Source: an uncultured Bryobacterales bacterium (GTDB taxonomy: Bacteria > Acidobacteriota > Terriglobia > Bryobacterales > Bryobacteraceae). From it: DNA of 5,466 bases. Under the pieces are notes generated by a model. The model saw only the letters and a list, made by a program, of their open reading frames with translations. It was not told the origin of the DNA and searched no databases. Where the stretch lies: NCBI GenBank assembly GCA_937859895.1, contig CALMAV010000241.1, forward strand, positions 21,096-26,561, in the 5' to 3' direction. Below are positions 1 through 5,466 of the stretch, one piece after another. Made by a program: the position numbers and the translations under genes. Within the stretch, counting starts at the first letter, position 1, and the number at the start of each line of letters is the position of its first letter.

Positions 1-948
1 CAGGCCTTTAGCCCAGCGAGCCTGCTGCACCTGAAAGCCGTAAGTTTCGGCCGGTAGTTCAGAGGGGCAATCCACGCCGGGCACATACACAAAGCGCCAG
101 CCGTTCAACTGTGCGCGATAACTCAGGTCAGAGTCCTCGGTCAGAGTTTCATGCTGCCAACCGCCGGCATCGTCGATCATCTTGCGACGTAGTAAACCCG
201 CTGTTCCATTAAAGTTAAAGAACAGGCCCGACCCGCAACGCGCTCCGTGTTCCAGCACAAAGTGGCCATCCAGCATCATGGCCTCCACATGTGTCAGGAT
301 GTTGAACTCTTTATTCAGATAACTCCAGCGGGTTTGCACCACTCCCACTTCGGGGTCGGTGAAGTAGTCCACCGTACGTTGAAGAAAGTCAGGGGGCGGA
401 AGGAAATCGGCATCGAAAATGGCGATTAACTCACCCGTCGCTGTCTTTAAACCCTCTTGCAGAGCACCAGCCTTGTAGCCATACCGATTCGTTCGATGCA
501 AGTACTCGATAGGAGAACCAGCCGCCCGATGCTGATTGCACAAACGTTCAGTGAAGGCGCTGGTCTCGTCCGTGGAGTCATCCAGCACTTGAATCTGGAG
601 CAGTTCACGCGGGTAATCGATCTTGCTTACCTCCTCCAGAAGTCGTTCGACTACGAATCGTTCGTTGTACAAGGGCAGCTGGATAGTGACTCGGGGCAGT
701 TGCGTGTAACGCTGAGGCGCCGACGTGAGCAAATTACGCTTGTACTTGCGGTAGCGCAAGATGGTCTCATACCGATGCACGCCGTAGATGGAGAGGATGA
801 GAAGAATTGTGAAGTACGGAATCAGCAAAGCCCAATCGAAGGCTGAAAGCTGGTATATGCCGGAGAACGTGTCGTCAAACAAGCCATCCACCATGCGGGA
901 ATAAGGCGACGTATTCGCTTTCAGAAAGGCGATGAGCGGGCTGATCAT
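1..948 (-). CDS. Family-2 glycosyltransferase, cellulose synthase/CslA-like, membrane-anchored (C-terminus beyond window)
   Basis: Processive-type inverting glycosyltransferase that most likely builds a beta-linked exopolysaccharide from a nucleotide sugar at the cytoplasmic face of the inner membrane. The minus strand is open from an ATG at 948 to the left edge, giving 316 residues. One hydrophobic segment lies at about residues 38-56, followed by a basic stretch (RYRKYKR, 66-71). The GT-A domain then starts at about 86 (VTIQLPLYNE). Key motifs are VLDDSTDET (D123/D124), FDADF (D179, D181), FNGTAG (246-251), TED (D272) and QQARW (308-312), the D,D,D,QxxRW signature of cellulose, mannan and poly-GlcNAc synthases. 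Family members run to about 450-550 residues with further membrane helices after QxxRW, which are missing here. A PilZ domain, if any, would also lie outside. The start is not certain: only AGG directly abuts the ATG, and the next Met (residue 19) has no better ribosome site. The polymer made cannot be told from this sequence. Confidence 0.93.
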   Translation of the reverse strand, partial: MISPLIAFLKANTSPYSRMVDGLFDDTFSGIYQLSAFDWALLIPYFTILLILSIYGVHRYETILRYRKYKRNLLTSAPQRYTQLPRVTIQLPLYNERFVVERLLEEVSKIDYPRELLQIQVLDDSTDETSAFTERLCNQHRAAGSPIEYLHRTNRYGYKAGALQEGLKTATGELIAIFDADFLPPPDFLQRTVDYFTDPEVGVVQTRWSYLNKEFNILTHVEAMMLDGHFVLEHGARCGSGLFFNFNGTAGLLRRKMIDDAGGWQHETLTEDSDLSYRAQLNGWRFVYVPGVDCPSELPAETYGFQVQQARWAKGL

Positions 949-964
949 CCTAGCACGTATTTCG

Positions 965-1012
965 ATTTTAAACGTTTCTTCTTATTTTTGAAACTGTAAT
1001 TTGAGGTGTAAA
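965..1012 (-). promoter_or_regulatory. Possible promoter(s) for the glycosyltransferase gene
   Basis: The 73-bp gap between the glycosylase stop and the glycosyltransferase start is AT-rich compared with its surroundings. On the minus strand it holds TTTACA (1012-1007, five of six matches to a -35 box) and, 17 bp on, AAAAAT (989-984, four of six to a -10). A second -10-like TAAAAT (970-965, five of six) lies nearer the gene but has only a poor -35 partner. Either could start transcription close to the gene. No terminator-like hairpin was found in the gap, so read-through from upstream is also possible. The matches are weak and could reflect AT-richness alone. Confidence 0.25.
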
Positions 1013-1021
1013 GTCCGTCGC

Positions 1022-1729
1022 TCACCCGTTGAGCAACTCCCTGGCTCGCAGAAATAAAGCCCGCAGCATCTCCGCCGTCAGCTTCCGAGTCGAAGTGTTT
1101 TGCTGGCTCGGGTGGTAGGACGTAAGCAGAAGGGGTCCGGCCGCTTCCGGCTGGTAAAGAGTGCCGTGACCGAAGGCAAAGCGGGACCGCGCGGTGATCT
1201 TTCCCGCTTCCTGCAGCACACTCAGGTAGGCCTGTAAGGCGATATTGCCCAGGGCCACTACGATCCGCACGTTCGGTAGATCAGTGAGTTCGCGAGTGAG
1301 AAAGGGACGGCAGGTGAGGATCTCGTCCAGGGTCGGTTTGTTGTCGGGTGGCGCACAGCGAAGTGCAGCGGTAATGTAGGCGTCTTGAAGCTGCAACCCG
1401 TCATTACGGTTCTCGCTAGAGGGCTGATTGGCAAAGCCGGCTTCCCAGAGAGCGCGGTAAAGAAATTCGCCAGACTTGTCGCCGGTGAACATGCGCCCAG
1501 TTCGGTTCGCCCCATGTGCCCCGGGAGCCAACCCAACTAGAAGCAGGCGGGCGTACGGGTCGCCAAAGCCGGGCACTGGCCGACACCAGTAGCTCTGGCC
1601 GCGGTACGCCCGCCGCTGAACGACGCCGATTTGTTCACGATGGGCTACCAGCCGCGGACAACGAAAGCAGCTTACAATTTCTTCGTTCAGCACTTGCAAC
1701 GGTGGCGGTTGCCCATCGCCAGGAAACAC
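1022..1729 (-). CDS. Type-5 uracil-DNA glycosylase (UdgB family), 4Fe-4S
   Basis: DNA-repair glycosylase that removes uracil, and in characterised family members also hypoxanthine and related deaminated bases, to begin base excision repair. The 235-residue protein has the four cluster cysteines in family spacing: C21-x2-C24, then C125-x14-C140. Motif A, GLAPGAHGANRTGRMF (66-81), carries Ala-Pro-Gly where families 1 and 4 have a catalytic acid or its equivalent, which is the mark of family 5 (UDGb). The region RCAPPDNKPT (124-133) and the C-terminal motif SYHPSQQNT (204-212, His206, Asn211) also match that family. The start is GTG at 1729. The in-frame TAA of the upstream gene is immediately before it, so no earlier start is possible, and a later GTG at codon 13 is the only near alternative. 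There is no strong ribosome site, so translation may be coupled to the HD-GYP gene. The functional link between the two is unclear. Confidence 0.95.
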   Translation of the reverse strand: MFPGDGQPPPLQVLNEEIVSCFRCPRLVAHREQIGVVQRRAYRGQSYWCRPVPGFGDPYARLLLVGLAPGAHGANRTGRMFTGDKSGEFLYRALWEAGFANQPSSENRNDGLQLQDAYITAALRCAPPDNKPTLDEILTCRPFLTRELTDLPNVRIVVALGNIALQAYLSVLQEAGKITARSRFAFGHGTLYQPEAAGPLLLTSYHPSQQNTSTRKLTAEMLRALFLRARELLNG

Positions 1730-2914
1730 TTACTGCGCGTTGCTCAGCAGTTCAGGTCGCGAACCTTCACGCTTCATGGCTGAACTGAGTCGGTTGAACT
1801 CGGTTCGGATTGGCCCCACACTCCCGGCGAGCGCTTGCAAGCCGACTTGCGAAAGATCGGAAGAAGCCGCTGCAGTACGAAACATAGGCAGAATTTCGCT
1901 GAACTGTTCTACCAGCCGCGGATCGCGCCAGCCCCGGCCTGCCTCTTCTCGGATGATCGCGATTGCCTCTTCCGCAGTAAAGGCGCGCTTATATGGACGA
2001 GCGGTGGTCAGCGCGTCGTAGATATCAGCTAGCTGCAGGATACGAGCGAGTAGAGGAATCTGCTCGCCGCGCAGCTTGTCCGGATAGCCCGAGCCGTCCC
2101 ACCTCTCGTGATGATGCCGGATGATTGGCAGCACCGAGTGCAGTGAACGCATGTTGCTGCATATCCGTTCACCGCGCTCTGGGTGCGCCATCATCACCAC
2201 CCACTCTTCAGTGGTAAGCGGGCCGTTCTTAAACAGGATGTGGTCTGGCACAGCAACCTTGCCGACATCGTGCAAATATCCCGAGCGCTGTAACGCCACA
2301 ATATCGGCTCCAGGTAGGCCCAATGCCGAACCCATAGCGGAAGCCATCAATGCGAGGCGTTCACAGTGCTGCCCTAAACCCGGGTCTCGATCTTCCATCG
2401 ACTGCGCTAGCGAAAACAATACCGTCTCCGAATCATCCAGCGAGTCAATCATAGCCTTATGCCGCAAACTTGCTTGAATGCGGGCCTGAAAAGCGCGGGG
2501 TCGAAGCGGCATTACCAGGAAAGCGTCAGCCCCGGCTTCGAGCGCTCGGACTTCCACTTCCACGTCGTCCTCTCCGGAGAGTACAAACAGTGGCAGGAAC
2601 TTCATGGGCGCAGTTTTTTTCAAAATGCGGCAGAACTCAACGGCACCCAGTTCGCCCAAACCCAGGTCAATCAGCACTAAATCTACCCGGTTGATTGTGA
2701 TAGCCGCGACGGCTTCACTAGTCGATGCCACTTCGACGATTTCAGGTTGCAGATGGGTCAACAACTGGCGCAGTGTTGACCGCCTTTCCTGGCACGAATC
2801 TGCGATCAGAATCCGGCAATGGAGCGGCGCCTCCGATTCTTTGTCGCCATCCCGCCTTACATTGCCCCAGTCGGTGATAGAGGTGACGTTCTTCTTTCTC
2901 GCGGTATCGACCAT
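1730..2914 (-). CDS. Response regulator with HD-GYP cyclic-di-GMP phosphodiesterase domain (RpfG-like)
   Basis: Cytoplasmic two-domain regulator predicted to hydrolyse cyclic-di-GMP, probably to GMP or pGpG. Of 394 residues, 1-32 are a polar leader, about 33-150 a receiver domain, about 165-345 an HD-GYP domain, and 346-394 a tail with no recognised domain. The HD-GYP part looks fully active: His183, HDVGK (215-219, with His215, Asp216 and Lys219), His244, His268/His269, the GYP motif (276-278, in WDGSGYP) and Asp297 in LADIYDAL. The receiver keeps the phospho-acceptor Asp83 (LIDLGL) and Ser113 (LSGED), but the usual acidic pair is AD-S (Asp39, Ser40) and the conserved Lys before Pro is Met135 (FLVMPLRP). 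Its phosphorylation switch may therefore be weak or absent. ATG 2914 is the only reasonable start: an in-frame TAA lies about 24 bases upstream with no other standard start between. No clear Shine-Dalgarno is seen. The glycosylase gene abuts the 3' end. It is transcribed divergently from another receiver protein. Confidence 0.96.
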   Translation of the reverse strand: MVDTARKKNVTSITDWGNVRRDGDKESEAPLHCRILIADSCQERRSTLRQLLTHLQPEIVEVASTSEAVAAITINRVDLVLIDLGLGELGAVEFCRILKKTAPMKFLPLFVLSGEDDVEVEVRALEAGADAFLVMPLRPRAFQARIQASLRHKAMIDSLDDSETVLFSLAQSMEDRDPGLGQHCERLALMASAMGSALGLPGADIVALQRSGYLHDVGKVAVPDHILFKNGPLTTEEWVVMMAHPERGERICSNMRSLHSVLPIIRHHHERWDGSGYPDKLRGEQIPLLARILQLADIYDALTTARPYKRAFTAEEAIAIIREEAGRGWRDPRLVEQFSEILPMFRTAAASSDLSQVGLQALAGSVGPIRTEFNRLSSAMKREGSRPELLSNAQ

Positions 2915-3078
2915 ACATGCGTTTGTTGACTCTATCGTTTATGTGGGTCCAGGCTTGAAGATTTCTATCCTATAGGTTTCATGCAACTACTTTTGAGTAC
3001 TATTCCTCGTTCGATCTACCCGTAGTACTGTTGCTATCCAACAAAAATGAGAAGCGTACCGTTGACTGAAGAGCAGGT
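2915..3078. promoter_or_regulatory. Divergent intergenic control region
   Basis: This gap separates two divergently transcribed regulator genes and must hold their promoters, unless the rightward gene starts at 3187, in which case the gap extends to 3186. I could not find a convincing -35/-10 pair on either strand. TTGACT occurs at 2926-2931 and 3062-3067 on the plus strand, but neither has a good -10 at 16-18 bp. The region does contain an 8-bp palindrome CCTATAGG (2969-2976), an AGTACTA/TAGTACT inverted repeat and a repeated TTTCTATCCT element, listed separately, any of which could be a protein binding site. Confidence 0.5.
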
Positions 3079-3104
3079 ATGACCAGACTGCAACTTTCTA
3101 TCCT
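2962..3104 (+). repeat. Repeated TTTCTATCCT element (two exact copies, one related copy)
   Basis: TTTCTATCCT occurs exactly at 2962-2971 and 3095-3104, and a related TTGCTATCCA (eight of ten matches) lies between them at 3031-3040. The start-to-start spacings are 69 and 64 bp. All copies are in the same orientation in the divergent control region, the last one falling inside the longer version of the response regulator ORF. They could be operator sites or chance; no known regulator motif is recognised. Confidence 0.3.
2996..3029. repeat. Inverted repeat AGTACTA / TAGTACT between divergent genes
   Basis: AGTACTA (2996-3002) and TAGTACT (3023-3029) are perfect 7-bp inverted copies separated by 20 bp, and each arm contains the self-palindrome AGTACT. 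The centre-to-centre distance of 27 bp is between two and three helical turns. The location between divergent regulator genes suits an operator. The spacer is too long and the arms too short for this to be a transcription terminator. Confidence 0.35.
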
Positions 3105-3645
3105 TCCTGGAGTCTCACCGGTGACCCCTGTTACGGGTTCGGCCCGGTTAAGGTCGGTATTAGCAGAAATAGAGTGGTTGGCTTTTGTGAATATTCTCGT
3201 TGTAGAAGATAACCCCGGTGATGTAGAGCTGTTTCGTGAGGCGTTTCGCACGCTTAAGAGCTCGGCAACTATTACGTCGGCTGCCGACGGTTATGAGTGC
3301 CTGGCGATATTGTTCGGGCAGGTGGCTCCCCCGAACGCTTTGCCCGATCTGATCTTTCTTGATCTGAACCTGCCTCGAATGAGCGGTTACGATGTTTTGC
3401 AACGAATCAAGAGCAGTGACGCAACCCGCCACATACCTGTGATCGTGCTTTCCGGCACTCGATCTGAATCAGAGGTCAAGCGCGCTTATGAAGGCCATGC
3501 GAATGCTTTTGTACGAAAGCCGAGCACGTTGGAAGACCTGATTGCTGCGGCCCGCGGGCTGAAGTCGTTCTGGATGGAGACGGCGCGGCTTTCCAGTGCG
3601 TTTGCCACTCCTTACCGACCTGTTCCCGAGGGTGGAAGCTTCTAG
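3079..3645 (+). CDS. Single-domain response regulator, Rcp1-like receiver
   Basis: Stand-alone receiver that would take a phosphoryl group from a histidine kinase and act by protein contact, as there is no DNA-binding or enzymatic output domain. In the 188-residue version the receiver begins at 37 (VNILVVEDNPGD). All switch residues are present: Glu43/Asp44, phospho-acceptor Asp95 (LDLNLP), Ser125 (VLSGT) and Lys147 (RKPS). The Phe-Trp at 164-165 after the last helix is typical of the cyanobacterial Rcp1 type, whose relatives partner phytochrome-like kinases. The start is open. ATG 3079 has GAAGAG five bases upstream, but adds 36 residues with no family counterpart. GTG 3187 gives a 152-residue protein opening directly with NILVVEDNPGD, as is normal for the family, though its ribosome site is weak. 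I give the longer form and think the shorter about equally likely. The gene ends in tandem TAG TAG and is followed by speA after 91 bp. No kinase is visible nearby. Confidence 0.9.
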   Translation: MTRLQLSILPGVSPVTPVTGSARLRSVLAEIEWLAFVNILVVEDNPGDVELFREAFRTLKSSATITSAADGYECLAILFGQVAPPNALPDLIFLDLNLPRMSGYDVLQRIKSSDATRHIPVIVLSGTRSESEVKRAYEGHANAFVRKPSTLEDLIAAARGLKSFWMETARLSSAFATPYRPVPEGGSF

Positions 3646-3723
3646 TAGCCTGGTAGAAAGCGTGCTTTAATTGAGTGGGAAGCGCCACATCAACTCGCCT
3701 CGCTCTTCCTTCTTCCACTTTCC

Positions 3724-3730
3724 AAGGAGT
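3724..3730 (+). promoter_or_regulatory. Shine-Dalgarno of speA, sets a CTG start
   Basis: AAGGAGT is a near-perfect ribosome binding site. Exactly six bases (ACTTCG) separate it from CTG at 3737, which is in the arginine decarboxylase frame. No ATG, GTG or TTG in any frame sits at a suitable distance from it, so it points to initiation at the CTG. Confidence 0.75.
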
Positions 3731-3736
3731 ACTTCG

Positions 3737-5466
3737 CTGAATACAAAAGTCGCTGTTAGCGGCCAGGTCCGTGAACCCGCCGATCGTTGGACCACCACAG
3801 ACGCATCCGAAATGTACGATGTTCCGAGCTGGGGCAAGGGATACTTTTCCGTCGGCGCTAATGGCAATCTTCTCGTTCATCCTACTAAAGAGGCTCATCG
3901 CACTATCGACCTGAAACAATTGGTCGATACGCTCGGCTGGCGGGGTATTTCGCTCCCCATTCTGATTCGGTTTGCCGATATTTTGAAGCATCGGTTGGGC
4001 GAGATTCACCAGGCATTTGACTCTTCTATCCGCGAGCATGGCTACCAGGGCCGGTACTGTTGCGTGTATCCGATCAAAGTAAATCAGCAGCGCCAAGTGG
4101 TGGAGGAAGTTTTCCGCTTTGGGCGCGCTTACAACTTCGGCCTCGAGGCTGGTTCTAAGCCTGAACTGCTGGCAGTTCTAGCCATTGCTGATAACGAGAC
4201 CCCGATCATCTGCAACGGCTTTAAAGATGACGAGTACATCGAAATGGTTATGTTGGCCAGAAAGATCGGCCGCCAGATCACTCCTGTCGTGGAGAAGTTC
4301 ACCGAACTAGACCTGATCATTAAGCATGCTCAGCAAGTGGGCGTAAAACCGACCATTGGCCTGCGGGTAAAGCTGGCCAGCCGCGGCTCAGGGCGTTGGA
4401 AGTCGTCGGGCGGATATCGTTCTAAGTTTGGCTTGACTGTCAGCGAAGCTTTGAAAGCGGTAGAACTGCTGAAGCAGAAGGGCATGGAAGATTGCCTCAC
4501 GCTTTTGCATTTTCATTTGGGCAGTCAGATCACCAATATTCGCCAAATTAAGGCGGCGGTGATCGAAGCGGCCCGGATTTATGTTGACTTAAAGAAGTTG
4601 GGCACAGGTCTTTGCTTCCTGGATGTAGGCGGTGGGCTTGGCATCGACTACGACGGTTCGCAAACGGACTTCGAATCGAGTGTGAACTACACCTTGGGCG
4701 AGTACGCCCGTGATGTCGTCTACCACATCCAAAGCATCTGCGAGGAGAGCGACATTCCGCACCCTAACATCATTACCGAGAGCGGACGGGCGGTAGCGGC
4801 GTACCATAGCGTGCTCGTTTTCAACGTTGTGGGAGTCAGCGGGTTCGGTGAGGAAGAGCTGCCGGGTAGCGTTCCGGAGGATTCTGAGCAGCCCCTGATC
4901 GATCTGTTCGAGACCCACCGGTCTCTCAACAAACGCAATCTATTGGAGACGTATCACGATGCTCAGCAAGCATTGGATTCGGCTTTAAATCTATTTAGCC
5001 TTGGCTATCTCACGCTGGAACAGCGCAGTCTTGCCGAAAGCTTCTATTGGTCTATCTGCCGTAAGATTCTGAAGTTTGCCGGTGAGCTTGATTACTTCCC
5101 GGAGGAGCTGGAAGCACTTGAGGCGCTGCTTTCCGATACTTACTTTTGTAACTTTTCGCTGTTCCAGAGCATGCCCGATAGCTGGGCGGTAAAGCAGCTG
5201 TTTCCGATTATGCCGATCCATCGCCTAGATGAGTCGCCGACCAGGCGCGCTGTTTTGGGCGATATCTCGTGCGACTCCGATGGCAAAGTAGACCAATTTA
5301 TCGACCGGCGTGATGTGAAAAAAACCCTTCCGTTGCACTCCTTCAATCAGGACAACGAAACGTACATTCTCGGTGCGTTTCTACTTGGCGCGTATCAGGA
5401 GATCTTGGGCGATTTGCATAATCTCTTTGGCGATACAAACGCTGTTCACGTCAGCCTGGATGATCA
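3737..5466 (+). CDS. speA: Biosynthetic arginine decarboxylase (SpeA), 3' end beyond window
   Basis: PLP-dependent, fold-III decarboxylase that converts arginine to agmatine, the first step of the agmatine route to putrescine and spermidine. Counting from CTG 3737, 576 complete codons are visible. The PLP-binding Lys114 lies in YPIKVNQ, followed by HFHLGSQ (258-264), the glycine-rich DVGGGLGIDYDG (296-307), TESGRA (347-352) and the substrate-side Cys512 in SCDSDG. The insertion and helical segment between the barrel and the C-terminal beta domain (about 380-480) is also typical of SpeA. Family members run about 630-660 residues, so roughly 60-80 are missing beyond the right edge. The frame has no ATG until codon 26 (SEMYDV), which would cut into sequence I recall as conserved (from W18 on). 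The only upstream standard start is TTG 3671, right after an in-frame TAA and with no good ribosome site. CTG with AAGGAGT six bases ahead is the best start. No agmatinase or agmatine deiminase gene is visible. Confidence 0.96.
   Translation, partial: MNTKVAVSGQVREPADRWTTTDASEMYDVPSWGKGYFSVGANGNLLVHPTKEAHRTIDLKQLVDTLGWRGISLPILIRFADILKHRLGEIHQAFDSSIREHGYQGRYCCVYPIKVNQQRQVVEEVFRFGRAYNFGLEAGSKPELLAVLAIADNETPIICNGFKDDEYIEMVMLARKIGRQITPVVEKFTELDLIIKHAQQVGVKPTIGLRVKLASRGSGRWKSSGGYRSKFGLTVSEALKAVELLKQKGMEDCLTLLHFHLGSQITNIRQIKAAVIEAARIYVDLKKLGTGLCFLDVGGGLGIDYDGSQTDFESSVNYTLGEYARDVVYHIQSICEESDIPHPNIITESGRAVAAYHSVLVFNVVGVSGFGEEELPGSVPEDSEQPLIDLFETHRSLNKRNLLETYHDAQQALDSALNLFSLGYLTLEQRSLAESFYWSICRKILKFAGELDYFPEELEALEALLSDTYFCNFSLFQSMPDSWAVKQLFPIMPIHRLDESPTRRAVLGDISCDSDGKVDQFIDRRDVKKTLPLHSFNQDNETYILGAFLLGAYQEILGDLHNLFGDTNAVHVSLDD

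Noticed and set aside
457..846. 129-codon open frame on the plus strand
   Set aside because: It is fully antisense to the glycosyltransferase gene, whose catalytic motifs are intact on the other strand.
2926..2948. TTGACT as a -35 box for rightward transcription
   Set aside because: No -10-like hexamer occurs 16-18 bp downstream; the same holds for TTGACT at 3062-3067.
2604..2975. Plus-strand open frames opposite the HD-GYP gene (also 2121-2477 and 1740-2032)
   Set aside because: These are antisense shadows of a long, motif-complete gene with no recognisable protein features.
3030..3042. GTTG-CTATC-CAAC mini-hairpin
   Set aside because: A four-base stem is expected by chance, and it overlaps the repeated CTATCC element without adding evidence.
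3657..3668. AAAGC-GT-GCTTT inverted repeat after the response regulator stop
   Set aside because: The two-base loop is too tight for an RNA hairpin, the stem is AT-rich and no T-tract follows, so it is not supported as a terminator.
3476..4096. 206-codon open frame on the minus strand across the response regulator end and the speA start
   Set aside because: It lies opposite two confidently identified genes, its translation resembles no family, and it would cover the speA ribosome site.
4589..4918. Minus-strand open frame of 109 codons
   Set aside because: It is antisense to the barrel-domain region of speA (DVGGG and TESGRA motifs) and has no family resemblance.

Overview
The window looks like chromosomal DNA from a free-living, probably Gram-negative bacterium of moderate GC. 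The mixture of a CesA/CslA-like glycosyltransferase, a type-5 uracil-DNA glycosylase, an HD-GYP regulator, an Rcp1-like receiver and a SpeA whose N-terminus runs 'WTTTDASEMYDV' resembles Acidobacteriota (Terriglobia-like). That placement is an impression from protein style and was not tested by any search.

The layout is two divergent gene groups around a regulatory gap at about 2915-3078. Leftward, in transcription order, are a receiver/HD-GYP cyclic-di-GMP phosphodiesterase (2914-1730), a family-5 uracil-DNA glycosylase (1729-1022) whose GTG start directly follows the phosphodiesterase stop codon, and, 73 bp on, a membrane-anchored family-2 glycosyltransferase (948 to the left edge, C-terminus missing). 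Rightward are a single-domain Rcp1-type response regulator (3079 or 3187 to 3645) and the biosynthetic arginine decarboxylase speA (from 3737, cut by the right edge about 60-80 residues before its expected end).

The genes do not form one obvious pathway. The HD-GYP protein and the polysaccharide synthase could be linked through cyclic-di-GMP control of exopolysaccharide, but the visible part of the synthase has no PilZ domain, so this is only inference. The glycosylase is a DNA-repair enzyme that probably shares the transcript. The response regulator has no visible kinase partner here. SpeA makes agmatine for polyamine synthesis.

The points most worth a second look are: speA has no ATG, GTG or TTG start that fits the family, but has a CTG six bases after a near-perfect Shine-Dalgarno; the receiver domain of the HD-GYP protein has lost the conserved lysine and one of the paired acidic residues; and the divergent gap carries a perfect 7-bp inverted repeat and a repeated TTTCTATCCT element. 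I see no mobile element, CRISPR array, rRNA or tRNA, and no clearly new multi-gene system.
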